Shown here: positions 8,184 to 17,371 of the stretch, piece after piece
How the letters are laid out: each line of letters starts with the position of its first letter
How positions within the stretch are numbered: position 1 is the stretch's first letter
Source: Rhizobium altiplani
GTDB lineage: Bacteria; Pseudomonadota; Alphaproteobacteria; Rhizobiales; Rhizobiaceae
Length of the DNA stretch: 64,000 nt
Direction: 5' to 3'
NCBI RefSeq assembly: GCF_001542405.1
Contig: NZ_LNCD01000093.1
Span: 1 to 64,000, forward strand
Position numbers and translations under genes: made by a program
Notes under the pieces: generated by a model
What the model was told of the DNA's origin: nothing
The model's database searches: none
The model's input: only the letters and a program-made list of their open reading frames with translations

Positions 8184-10101
8184 GGGCGCGGAGCATCAGC
8201 TTGCCGATTGCCCGGCTACTCGCGCGCCCTGTTTTGGATGGTAGAGATTTCCAGCCTTCGCTTTCGACAATGCCGCGGGCCAACTGCCGGTACTCGGATT
8301 CCGCACGGAGATTTAGGACTGAAGCCGCCCGAGTTCGTAGAGACACCTGATGATACTCGGGGACTGGTCCACGCTCGAATTGCCGAAAAGCCTCGCGAAC
8401 AGAGGCAGAGAATCGAGCCGTCTTGCAAGTGTCCTCAAAGATAAGGTCTGCGATGGCCGTCATGGTCAAGGCTCGCCATGCCGGTGGAAGGCTGGTCAGC
8501 GGCGCGTTACCTGCAGTGGGCGGCGGCCGTTGCCCATAAGGCAGTGGTAAGCCCAGCGTGGTGATGTACGGCATTCCTTCCGGACGTAGCGACCAGAAGA
8601 AGCGGCTTGCCGTCTCGATGCGCTCACGCTCAGACCCGACCTTGCCGATGGCCTCGCCTATCAACGAGGCAACCTGCAGCAAGGCTGTCTGATCGCGGCG
8701 CTGAAACTTCCGCGCCGAGACAACCACATCGCAATGACGGCAAAACAGTCTCGCGACGCCGGCAGGTGTCGACCGGAACTGAAACAGACCGGTGCGGAAA
8801 CAAACAGCGCACTTAATCTCGAGGCCAATCTTGTGCCGGGGGCAGACCACTGCTTCGACGCATGCCCAACATCGTCGGCAATAATGATCCCTCCCCTCCT
8901 CGACATTTTCATCCAGGCATGACGGACAAACGCCTCGATGGGCGGGATCGCTCACGAATGACGCCCTGCTGCGCCCGGTATTTTGCAGAGACAGTCGCTC
9001 GACATCTGCTTGCTTCAGACGACAGGCAAGCGCCCATAAACGGGTCGCAGACTGTCCGGTAGGAATGTCATTACTGAAGAGATGCGGGTTCGAGGCTCCC
9101 GAAGCGCCACATACCCAAGACTCAACCTGCCGGGGCGAGCTGGAGTAATGGCTCGCCACTCGCCAACGCCAACAGTTGAGAAGCTCATCCTCAAAGGGCC
9201 GCGGGGCGATAGCCAGCAGCCGTACCGGTCTCACTGGCGATGCATGTCGCTGCAGGCGGCCTTCGCTAAGTCGCGCCATCGCCACAAGCGGTAGGACAAG
9301 GCTGCCATTGTCGAAGCTCTCCAACGTGATCGCCTCTTTTCCACTTCGGACGGCTTCGACCGCGACTGTCTCGATCAAGCGAAAAATACGCACCGTGACG
9401 CCGTCGGTCATCTCCAGCACCTTGCGGCGCACCGCTGCGGTCCCAAGCTGTGATTGCTCGCGCAGAGGCAGGAGGCTCCCGAGACTTGCAAGCAATTGGG
9501 CGAGTTGCTGCGTGTTGGACCAGAGCTTCAGGTGGAAGGCCTCAAACCTCTCCGCAAGCTGCGGATCCGTCAATAAAGCCTGTCGGGCGAGATCGGTACC
9601 GGCGCAGATTAGAGGGACTTTCAGATCGTTCGCCAGAAAGCGGATGACGTTGAGGAAGACCCGTTGCTGCCGATATGTCCCCGTCAACATGGTATGGATC
9701 TCATCGATGATCAGCATCCTCACACCCATCCTGCGCATGAGGGTCAGGCAAGTGGTCTTCAGTCGGAAGGTCGCGTCTCCGCTTGGACCCGATGCACTCA
9801 TTGCATTGAGGAGTTCACCGTAGACATCGCGTTCAACGGGTTCGGCCGGCATCTGCATCGCCACGACCGGCATGCTCGTCACCCCGGTTCCTCGATCGAA
9901 AATAGGCTCGTGATCGAGAAGAAACTTCCGGATGACTTTTGTCTTTCCCATACCGGTATCGCCGTAGAGAAGCAGACAAGGCATTCGATCCCGTGGCGGA
10001 TAGGAGAGCAGATCCTCAAGCCGCACCAACGCAGCCCTCGCATCGGCTGTTTCCAGCCAACGATCTGCGCGGATCCAGGCGACGTCCTCTGGCTTGATCG
10101 G
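8170..10101 (-). pseudogene. TniB-TniQ fusion protein, 5' end lost
   Basis: One long open frame joins an AAA+ TniB-like ATPase (Walker A LLLYGDTGMGKTK, Walker B MLIIDEIHTML) to a TniQ-like zinc-binding part (CPSCLDENVEEG, CRRCWACVEAVVCPRHK, CAVC, CRHC). The internal GTG at 10029 gives 619 aa, but the frame continues upstream through the TniB hallmark WIRADRWLE and is cut at about 10101 by a stop where the second resolvase copy begins. The normal N-terminus is therefore missing. No tniA partner is nearby. Fusions of B and Q functions are known in this transposon class; whether this remnant is made is unknown. Confidence 0.75.
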
Positions 10102-10103
10102 CT

Positions 10104-10768
10104 AGCCATCTTTTAGCCGTGATGGAGGACCTCGAGGAGCGGGGCGTGCATTTCGGGTCGATACGTGACCCGATCGATACTTCGACGCCACAGGGCACGT
10201 TTTCCCTCCAGGTGCTCGGTGCAATCGCGCAGCTTGAGAGAGCGCTGATCGCCGAACGTAGCAAAGCTGGCATCAAGGCCGCGAAGGCTCGCGGCAAACT
10301 TCCCGGGAACCCGGGTCTGCGAGAAAGACGACCGGAGGCAATCAAAGCAGTCTCGCAAGCGCGGGAGAAACGCTATCTCGATGATCTTATTGTCTCGGCG
10401 CAGACATGGCTGCCGGTGGTGCGACAGCTGCGCCCGCAACATAGCTGGGACAATGTCGTGCGGGTGCTCAATCGCCGCGGTCACGACTGGACGGTCGAGC
10501 GCCTTCGTCGCGCCGTTCATCGCCTGGTCCGCGAAAAGCTCGCGGAAAACGAACTGTTGGGCCGGTCCCCTCGCCGCGCGCCGGAGGACCTCTGATGAAG
10601 CTGATAGCAGCGATCGCCATTGCCGATCCCGATCTGTCGCTTCGCGACATTGCCGCTCAGCGGGACCAGATGGGAGAGCGGCCTGCGCGAGGCGGCAAAA
10701 AATGGTAGCCCTCCTCCGTCCGAGACCTGCTGGACCAAGCCCACCGATTTGGCCTTGTCCGCAGTTGA
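10104..10768 (+). pseudogene. Broken second copy of the serine resolvase
   Basis: From SHLLAVMEDLEERG onward this is a close relative of the 7266-8183 resolvase, in the same orientation, but the catalytic N-terminal domain is absent. A one-base frameshift near 10590 (PEDL then stop, where the intact copy reads PEDHLMKL) and an amber codon in place of Gln (KKW-stop near 10707) break the rest. It abuts the truncated TniB-TniQ gene, so the junction at about 10085-10105 probably came from recombination between two related elements. Confidence 0.85.
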
Positions 10769-10998
10769 GAGCACGGCTCACCTGGCGGCGGAGCTGTCCG
10801 ATGTATAGACTTCCAGACGTAGCTCGAGGATCTGCAAGCGACGGTATTCGCCATCGATTTGCAGCTTCGGCTGAGTGCTTTCAGCCTGGAATACGGCGCC
10901 AGTTCTTCCCGCGCCTGCTCCCCTGATCTTCCTCAAGTGACGGGCGGCCGACTATGCGCTGGGCGCTTGGGTGACCGCGGCTAAGATCAATAGCCGTG

Positions 10999-12002
10999 TT
11001 AGCGGGGCCAAATGGTGATGAACCCTGTCTCGCCAGTGGGCCATGCCAACCCGAATCCATTGTCGAGCGCAAGCGCCTTGTCATCAGCGCTGACCACTTC
11101 GGATTCGACGACAATCAACTATCGTTCCGACCACTGCTGGTGTTGTCGGTAATCAAGAAGTTGTCCGATCGCGGCCCGTATTGCGAACCGCACCGTCAAC
11201 GCATCTGTCGGCTTTATCTATGCCATCGTTGCCCGGCCCCTACCATCCACATAGCGCAGGTCGTCACGAAAACTTGGCGGAAAGGACACGCCGGGAACCG
11301 CTCCCTTCAGATCGTCGACGAAGCGCTTCTGCAGCTTGCTGTGCCGTGGGCTTACAATCGCCTCGTACGCACGCACATATCGGCAATATTCATGTGCCGC
11401 AGCTTCGCCGGCTCGGCCTTTTTTCGGCCGTCTTTCGGCTTTGTACCGGGGACGATTTCCTTGCCGCTTATTAGATTTCTGATTGACCGCACAATTCGAC
11501 GTGCTTCAAGGTTCTCAGTGTCTTCGGCATACCACCAGCTTGCCTGACCGCTCCAACCGGGGCCTCGCCCAAGCGCCAGCTTCAAATTCCGCTGACCGAT
11601 GTCGATCAGGAACGCATCTTCTACCTTTGCCCGAACTCGGAAACTGTCGGTTTCATCTTTCCTGTGCCGGTCCAAAGGGTAAACGCCCTGAAAGTTTTGT
11701 CGATATCGATACAAACGCGCGTTTCGATGCCAACCGACAACGCACCGGGGGTCATTTCCCTCTATCGGTGCGGTCCATACCACATCGACCTCGTCGACAA
11801 AGTCGGCGCTTCTATCCGCACCGAGCCGTTGGATATTCACCTGGCGGTCAATATCGCCTTTACTCGTTTCGAAGTGCCCGTAAACGCAACCATCCTCGCA
11901 GCCGAGAAAGTTGAGTTCTTCACCACAATAGCCCTGAGACCTAGGAAAACCTCCGCCGCCCTTTGGCGGATCTTTGGGATCACGTCCGGCATAGTTTTTC
12001 AT
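10999..12002 (-). pseudogene. Decayed restriction-nuclease-like gene
   Basis: The reading starts MKNYAGRDPKDPPKGGGGF at 12002 and runs to about 11352 with coherent protein sequence (VVGWHRNARLYRYRQNFQGV, PGWSGQASWWYAED). After a frameshift it continues as SPRHSKLQKRFVDDLKGA, then DLRYVDGRGRATMA-stop-IKP, RFAIRAAIGQLLDYRQ and NGFGLAWPTGETGF, ending at 10999. Two in-frame TAG codons interrupt it: one where Glu is expected in an ExK-like AEIKP, one after QWSER. The pattern (ExK motif, IGQLLDYR helix) recalls PD-(D/E)XK-type nucleases. The family assignment is from memory and tentative; the decay is seen directly. Confidence 0.65.
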
Positions 12003-12333
12003 CCAAGAGATACTGCAAAAAGCATAGGCATGCGTACGCCCCCCTAAAAACCAGCCTCGCGTTAGTGGTGCAACCACGAGCGTGCGCCAAGCTTGCGCAG
12101 CGCAAATCCACGTTCCGACAAAAGAATTGCCTAGGCTGTTTTAACAAGCGCGGAGACCAAAGGTGGCCCTATCTTTCGGCTAAAGCACCACGCTCAGCCC
12201 CTTCTTGCCTCGAACGCGGCCCGAACGGCGATCAACCGCTCACTCTCCCCTCTTGACCAAGCCGGCACTACTGTGTTTCTGCAACTGCCAAAACAATGAT
12301 TTTCCAAGATCGTTGCATTTCAAGCGATTAGGT

Positions 12334-12353
12334 CAGTGGTCAGCTGACCACTG
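12334..12353. promoter_or_regulatory. parS-like palindrome 1
   Basis: CAGTGGTCAGCTGACCACTG is a perfect 20-bp palindrome. Its core GTGGTCAGCTGACCAC recurs at 12961-12976. The core resembles the rhizobial RepB-bound parS pattern recalled as GTTnnCnGCnGnnAAC, differing at the third base of each arm. It probably nucleates RepB for partition. Confidence 0.7.
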
Positions 12354-12960
12354 CAAAAGCGACGTGCGGGAAGCCTTTACTGCCATGATTTATCAGGCTT
12401 CTCGTCCCGGCAGCTTCAACGGGATAGAACCGTCGCCGGAAACGATCTCGAAGAGCGCCCCGGTAGAGCTGCTGCGATCCATTTCCCGCCCCACCTGGTG
12501 AACAGGCCGTGACTAACGGAACGATTGAAGACCAATTCGGTCGCGCGCCTTCCCCTCCGCTATTCGGGTCTGACCTTAAAGCCACTGCCGACTTCAGGAA
12601 GAGCACACCGCTGAACAGCAATCGCTAACCCATGACCGCATTGCCTCTCTCGATCTCTCGCACGTTTCCGTTTGACTCGAGCAGCTCGGATTTTATCCAT
12701 CGCGCCGCGCTCGATCTAACCAGCACCCGAAAAGCAGCCGCCGGTCTGCCAAGAGTTGAGCAGACACTTCGGGCAGAATACGACGCCGACAACTGGGTCA
12801 GCCATCCCCTCGATAACCCCGTTTCTGGTCTACCCTCGCCGTCTGTGACCTTCCGGCCTTTTATGTGGCCGGTTTCGACAGCTTGGCTTCTCAGATCCTG
12901 TCAAGCTACATTCGAAACAAGCCGTTGTAGAAAGCTGTTATTCTCCAAACTGTTAGATTG

Positions 12961-12976
12961 GTGGTCAGCTGACCAC
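12961..12976. promoter_or_regulatory. parS-like palindrome 2
   Basis: GTGGTCAGCTGACCAC is a perfect 16-bp palindrome identical to the core of the one at 12334-12353. It is 39 bases beyond the repC stop, a classic parS position in repABC plasmids. Confidence 0.7.
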
Positions 12977-13015
12977 GACTGAAATCGTGAAGGCTTGGTT
13001 GACGCGAGGCCAAAC

Positions 13016-14227
13016 CTATCCAGCTTTCAAATTCCCATGCCCGTTGGCTCTCAGCAATGCCATTATCATCGGTTCAAGCGAGAATTCCCCACGCTCACTG
13101 CGCCGCGTCAGATCACGCAGATAGCCTCCGGCTGAGTTGATGAAATTTGCCTTCTCGAGGATGCACGCAACCGCCACTGCGGCGTTCTCAGGACCCAGTG
13201 CCTCGCATGCAACCTGATAGGCGGAGGGGCTTACCCCCAGCATAGATCGAACAACCACCGCGGCGGACATCAGATCTCGCCAGCTTCCCACACCGCCCGG
13301 CGCGTAATCACCGATCGTCGGGCAAGCCTTTAGCACCAATCCCAATGGGAAGACCCTCTGCCTTTCATTCCCCGGCTGGTGGCTCGAACTCAGCTTTGCC
13401 CCCTGCTCGTTTTCAGAGCTGGGTTCAGATTCACGAAAGGATTCGGGTTTTGAATTCTGTATGTGCTGCTCGCTGTGAGCATCATTGGTGCTATTATTTT
13501 CAGAATTTCCGAGGATTTCCAACCGGTTGAGGACTTCCTCGCGAAGCATTTGCATCTCATCGAGAACAGCCGCGATGCCAGAAATCGTCGGTACTCGCGG
13601 AATCCGCCCAACAAGCGCTACATAGACGTCCTCGAGCGATCGCCAATCTCCATCGGCGCCCTCTTCCATTGCTGCGGTGATGAGCTTACGGACATCGCGC
13701 CGGCAAATGGTCAGGCTTTCCTTGGCTCGCCGCAACGCCGCTCTATCGGCCGTCACTTGCTGCGCCAGCATGGCCAACTCTTCGGCCCGAGCAAGTAGCG
13801 GCGACAAGTCGAAGCCGAAGGCGCTCTCGATCTCGCCATCACCATTCTTACGGGCGTAGCGCTTCCCGTTGGCGCTATCCTTCCGGACGATGAGACCCGT
13901 TTCCACCAGGACGGCGATGTGTCTGCGCAAAGTCGCGCCAGCCATTGCATGCGCGCGAAGTGCGAGCTGAGCATTCGAGGGGAAGACAATTAGTTGCGCG
14001 TCCTGGCGCAACTCATTCTCGGGATAGAAACTCAACAGTGCGTCAAGAACCGCGAGGCTATTGGACTGAACTCCCAGCAACTCTCTAGCCATGGAGGCAT
14101 CTCTGAAGACCTTCCACTTATCCGCTGTCTTGCCTCGCTTTATTTCAGCCAAGGCCGCCTGGCGCCGCACGAGCGCAAGCGTCATCGGTCGCCGCCCGAA
14201 TGGCGTCGTCACACTTCCCGTCTGCAT
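13016..14227 (-). CDS. repC: RepC replication initiator
   Basis: Initiator of RepABC plasmids. The N-terminal half matches RepC (TPFGRRPMTLALVRRQ; DALLSFYPENEL; FPSNAQLALRAHAMAGATLRRHI), containing the winged-helix DNA-binding domain. The C-terminal DYAPGGVGSWRDLMSAAV is also typical. The 403-aa length is normal. It lies downstream of repB after a 155-bp spacer holding the counter-transcribed RNA, which would limit RepC synthesis. An AT-rich stretch inside the gene is the probable origin. Confidence 0.95.
   Translation of the reverse strand: MQTGSVTTPFGRRPMTLALVRRQAALAEIKRGKTADKWKVFRDASMARELLGVQSNSLAVLDALLSFYPENELRQDAQLIVFPSNAQLALRAHAMAGATLRRHIAVLVETGLIVRKDSANGKRYARKNGDGEIESAFGFDLSPLLARAEELAMLAQQVTADRAALRRAKESLTICRRDVRKLITAAMEEGADGDWRSLEDVYVALVGRIPRVPTISGIAAVLDEMQMLREEVLNRLEILGNSENNSTNDAHSEQHIQNSKPESFRESEPSSENEQGAKLSSSHQPGNERQRVFPLGLVLKACPTIGDYAPGGVGSWRDLMSAAVVVRSMLGVSPSAYQVACEALGPENAAVAVACILEKANFINSAGGYLRDLTRRSERGEFSLEPMIMALLRANGHGNLKAG
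13435..13525. other. Candidate replication origin (AT-rich stretch inside repC)
   Basis: Within otherwise GC-rich repC this stretch is clearly AT-richer (for example ATTGGTGCTATTATTTTCAG). In repABC plasmids studied so far the origin lies inside the repC coding region in an AT-rich segment. Placement here is by analogy only. Confidence 0.45.
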
Positions 14228-14286
14228 CGTCTTTCACCTTTCAGCAGGCAAAAGAAATCCGCTCACCGAAACGGTGCCAAAGACTC

Positions 14287-14315
14287 TTGACGAGGATTCG
14301 AGGAAATGCGATTCT
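14287..14315 (+). promoter_or_regulatory. Promoter of the counter-transcribed RNA
   Basis: TTGACG at 14287-14292 and GATTCT at 14310-14315 are separated by exactly 17 bp, close to the sigma-70 consensus. They point into the repB-repC spacer on the strand opposite to the rep genes. Confidence 0.7.
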
Positions 14316-14319
14316 GTTC

Positions 14320-14377
14320 GTGCTAAAGAGACAGAAGGGCTTCCACGACGGCAACGCTGAGGGGGCTCTTTTCTTTT
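14320..14377 (+). ncRNA. Counter-transcribed antisense RNA (incA/ctRNA) of repABC
   Basis: A small RNA antisense to the repB-repC leader is expected here. The promoter at 14287-14315 would start transcription near 14320. The transcript ends with a stem made of GGGCTTCC (14337-14344) and GGGGGCTC (14361-14368), pairing over 8 bp with G-U pairs, then TTTTCTTTT, a textbook terminator. The implied length of about 58 nt matches the size known for rhizobial repABC ctRNAs. Its role would be to repress RepC and set copy number and incompatibility. Confidence 0.75.
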
Positions 14378-14382
14378 GCGGG

Positions 14383-15408
14383 TTACTCTCCCTGTTTCTG
14401 TTGATGCTTTGCACGGTGCTCTTGATAAAGCGCCGGCAAATGTTCGAGTACAAAGGCGGCAAACTCAGGCGTCGCCTTCCTGTCGATCGTGATCTCCAGC
14501 TTGCTCTTGCTCTGTGTCACTTGCGCAAGTCTGTCCCCATCCGGGGTCGACATGACGTCCGGCAAACCGCGCGCAATACGATGCGGCTTCAGGTGTCCGA
14601 TCACCGCCTTGAACCGGTCAGCTGATGGCAGCGTCTGAGCCTCTGCCGAACTCGCAAATTTGACGGCGTCCGCTGGAGACCCTGCTTTCTCGAGCAGTTC
14701 GGCGAGTTGTTGCCAACTGGGGCGACCGACTCCTGGAGCGGCACCAATGGCGTCGATCAGCTCGGAGGGGAGGGCGTCGACAAGTAGGAGCATCTTCGAC
14801 AGGTTGCTTTTGTCGATCGACATGGCAGCGATGACGATTTCGCGTGAAAACTGCTTGTTCAGTTGATGCGCGAAACGCGCCTTTTCAATAAAGGTTAGGT
14901 CTTCGCGTTCGTTGTTTTCCTGACCCTGGGCCACGACCAACTGCTCGTCGGTCAAGTCGCGAACGACCGCCTTGACCGACAGTCCCAGCTCGGACACGGC
15001 GCGCAGGCGGCGATGGCCGAAGGCAACCTGGTATCGGCCACCTCGTTCCGGATGAGGTCTCACAAGGATCGGGACCTGCTGTCCTTGCTCCCGGATCGAC
15101 ACAGAGAGACCGTCGATATCACCTTGCATGCGATCTTGGACGAACGACGGCTCGATTGATGATGGGTCCAGTTCAACGACGGCCTGACCTTCCGCGAGTC
15201 GCCGTTCAATCTCCTCGGCACGACCGAGACGATCATTTTGCTCACGCAGTGCGTTGCCGATATTTGCCGTCAGCTTGGTCGCAGGATCACGTTCTTTTCT
15301 CGCCACGCCGAGAAGAGGCATAGAACGAGTCTTGGCCGCTCTGTTGTCACCGGCTGATGTGGTGTCGGGCGCGTCTGTGGAGACGCCGAGGAGGTGTTTC
15401 CGACTCAT
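14383..15408 (-). CDS. repB: RepB partition protein (ParB-like)
   Basis: Centromere-binding ParB homologue. It has an N-terminal RepA-interaction tail, the ParB/Spo0J nuclease-like domain (QVPILVRPHPERGGRYQVAFGHRRLRA) and an HTH region (ENNEREDLTFIEKARFAHQL; MSIDKSNLSKMLLLVDALP). The 341-aa length is normal. Its ATG overlaps the repA stop by 4 bases, so the pair is translationally coupled. It likely binds the GTGGTCAGCTGACCAC palindromes downstream of repC. Confidence 0.95.
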   Translation of the reverse strand: MSRKHLLGVSTDAPDTTSAGDNRAAKTRSMPLLGVARKERDPATKLTANIGNALREQNDRLGRAEEIERRLAEGQAVVELDPSSIEPSFVQDRMQGDIDGLSVSIREQGQQVPILVRPHPERGGRYQVAFGHRRLRAVSELGLSVKAVVRDLTDEQLVVAQGQENNEREDLTFIEKARFAHQLNKQFSREIVIAAMSIDKSNLSKMLLLVDALPSELIDAIGAAPGVGRPSWQQLAELLEKAGSPADAVKFASSAEAQTLPSADRFKAVIGHLKPHRIARGLPDVMSTPDGDRLAQVTQSKSKLEITIDRKATPEFAAFVLEHLPALYQEHRAKHQQKQGE

Positions 15409-16619
15409 GTGGTTCTACCCCATGCCTTTTTGATCAGAGTCTCGATCTCGTCGTTGACGGCGTTCATCGCTTCCAAGGCCCGATCGTAGGTCGAGCGCGT
15501 AAACTGGCCACGCTCAACCTCGAAGAGGGTCTGGTTTGTCAAGCCAGCGTCAGAAACAGCAGTAGTCTTGAGCATCGGAAAGTTGAGCACATTTTCGCCG
15601 AAGATCGAACGAAGGTAGCCAACCATCTGGTTCTGGGGCCCGTCGCTCGGTTCAAAGCGCGTGATGAGGTAGCGCATCCAATTAAAATTAAACTGGGCGC
15701 CCGCATTCTCGATTTCGCGCAGGAGATTCGAGGTCATCGCCAGGAACTGATTCATCGACATCACGTCCAACATCTGCGGATGGACAGTGACCAGGATCGA
15801 CGTCGCGGCGGTCAATGCCGAAAGCGTGAGATAGCCCAACTGGGGAGGGCAATCGATGACGACGACATCGTAGTTGTCTGCGATGTCGTCGATGACTTGA
15901 CTGATCCGACCGTAAAAGAGCGTGTCGCCTTCCTTCCGGTTCATCAGGGCGCGCGGTGTGTCGTGCTCGAACTCCATCAGTTCAAGATTGCCCGGAATGA
16001 GATGGAGGTCCGGAATGTAAGTTCCTCGCACAACCTGCTCGATCGGAACCTGCTCGTCATCGTACCGGATGGCGCCATAAAGGGTTTCATTCGGACCGAC
16101 GTCGGTTTCTGGCTGACTGCCGAAGAGTGCGGAAAGGCTTGCCTGGGGATCGAGATCGATGGCCAGAACGCGATAGCCACGCATCGCCAGATATTGCGCC
16201 AGATGCGCGGCTGTCGTCGTCTTGCCCGAACCACCTTTGAAATTCATCACCGAGATAACTTGAAGCTGCTCGCCCTCGCGACGATGGGGCAGGTAGCGCC
16301 GGTTCCCGCGGCCGATCTGGTCCAGGTGCTTGCGGATTGCATGAATATCTTCGATCGTAAAGGTGCGTCGGCCGCCAGGGCTCATGCTCACATGCAACTC
16401 CGGCATTTCCGAAGCAGTCTGCCTAAGATAAGACTCACCGATACCGAGCAGTTTTGAGACCTCTGACGGCGCAAAGGATCGAATGCCTTTTTCGGCCGTC
16501 GGCGGAAAAACCTTGAGATGATGCGCCTGAAGTTGGCTGGAGAGGGCGTCGGCGTGACGCTCCATCAGTGCGGTCAATCCTTCAACGACTGGCGCTGTTT
16601 TTGCGGCGGTCTTCGCCAT
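15405..16619 (-). CDS. repA: RepA partition ATPase (ParA-like)
   Basis: Walker-type partition ATPase and repressor of the operon. It has an N-terminal HTH (FAPSEVSKLLGIGESYLRQ), deviant Walker A (NFKGGSGKTTTAAHLAQYL), Walker A' (LAIDLDPQASLSALFG) and Walker B (YDVVVIDCPPQLG). The open frame begins with GTG at 16679, and ATGs lie at 16631 and 16619. I chose 16619 (MAKTAAKTAPVVEG) because it gives the usual length of about 404 aa; no start has a strong ribosome site. It is the first gene of repABC. Confidence 0.93.
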   Translation of the reverse strand: MAKTAAKTAPVVEGLTALMERHADALSSQLQAHHLKVFPPTAEKGIRSFAPSEVSKLLGIGESYLRQTASEMPELHVSMSPGGRRTFTIEDIHAIRKHLDQIGRGNRRYLPHRREGEQLQVISVMNFKGGSGKTTTAAHLAQYLAMRGYRVLAIDLDPQASLSALFGSQPETDVGPNETLYGAIRYDDEQVPIEQVVRGTYIPDLHLIPGNLELMEFEHDTPRALMNRKEGDTLFYGRISQVIDDIADNYDVVVIDCPPQLGYLTLSALTAATSILVTVHPQMLDVMSMNQFLAMTSNLLREIENAGAQFNFNWMRYLITRFEPSDGPQNQMVGYLRSIFGENVLNFPMLKTTAVSDAGLTNQTLFEVERGQFTRSTYDRALEAMNAVNDEIETLIKKAWGRTT

Positions 16620-16994
16620 CTCAAAACCCATTTCCTGCAAGTGGCGGTATTTTTCGCGAAACTGGTAAAGTTCCGCCACTAATCATTAAAGCCGATTCTG
16701 AATTTTGAGCAAGCGGTTTTAGGTTAACGAAAGGTTAACACTGCCGGGCCGGAAAAATTGATAGACCTCGATTTTTCGTTAATAATCGCGGGGTTAACAT
16801 GCCAGAGGTTCGGCTATGTTCTCGATCTGTTTATCTGTGAATCCTGCAAACCTAACTAGCCGCGTTGGGCGTGAAGGGACCTGATTTCACCAAACTCCGC
16901 AGCCACTGCGGTGCGACTCACTCGCAAAACATTGGAGGATCCTCCAACTCGTTCCATGCTGACTTCTCCGCCGATCAACGACGACGGAGAAATT
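16620..16994. other. Control region between repA and the traI remnant
   Basis: AT-rich leader of repABC with TTAAC-containing repeats (GGTTAACGAAAGGTTAACA at 16724-16742 and GGGGTTAACATG near 16791), possible promoter and RepA/RepB operator elements. It also contains the palindrome at 16932-16947. No gene is seen. Confidence 0.5.
16932..16947. promoter_or_regulatory. Lux/tra-box-like palindrome upstream of the traI remnant
   Basis: TTGGAGGATCCTCCAA is a perfect 16-bp palindrome ending 48 bases before the traI start. In Ti and Sym plasmids a TraR-type LuxR regulator binds an 18-20 bp palindrome in this spacer to drive traI-trb. The sequence is not the pTi tra box, so binding by a different LuxR protein is only a suggestion. 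Confidence 0.4.
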
Positions 16995-17361
16995 CATGCA
17001 GGTTTTCGCGCTCAACAAGCCGCGGAATGTTCACGAAGCTCAGCTCATCCAGCAACATCGACCCTTGAAGAGGGCAGGGGATCGGGATCGGTGCATGAGG
17101 CAACGCTGACGATGTTTGCCGGCATCATCGAGTGGGTGCCTCGCAAACGGCATCACCGAGATCGTGACGGTGACCGACCTGCGGTTCGAACGCATCCTCG
17201 TTCGTGTTGGCTGGCCGCTTCAGCGCATCGGCGATCCGAGCCGCATCGGCGTGACTACAGCCATCGCATGGATGCTCCCGGCGAACGTGGAAACATTTCT
17301 GAGGCTCCGCCCGTCCAGCTATCGCTCGCAATTTAATGGTCCGCTGGGTCAGGCAGCATAA
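16995..17361 (+). pseudogene. traI: traI remnant (acyl-homoserine-lactone synthase), internally deleted
   Basis: The beginning (MQVFALNKPRNVHEAQLIQQ at 16995) and the end (ITEIVTVTDLRFERILVRVG ... RLRPSSYRSQF to the stop at 17361) both look like TraI, the quorum-signal synthase of Ti/Sym plasmids. The middle, including the SAM-binding core, is missing, and the frame changes between FAGIIEW and the C-terminal part near 17140. The product cannot be an active synthase. It sits where traI normally lies, divergent from repABC and directly before trbB. Confidence 0.8.
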
Positions 17362-17371
17362 GGAGAAAACC

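Larger units (their letters stand above)
12003..13015. other. Intergenic region downstream of repC
   Basis: About 1 kb with no convincing gene; the short frames here lack recognisable protein features. It holds two long palindromes listed separately (12334-12353 and 12961-12976). Partition sites commonly lie in this position in repABC replicons. Confidence 0.6.

Noticed and set aside
11483..12047. Plus-strand frames over the nuclease relic
   Set aside because: Antisense of the decayed nuclease gene, whose minus-strand translation has clear protein character.
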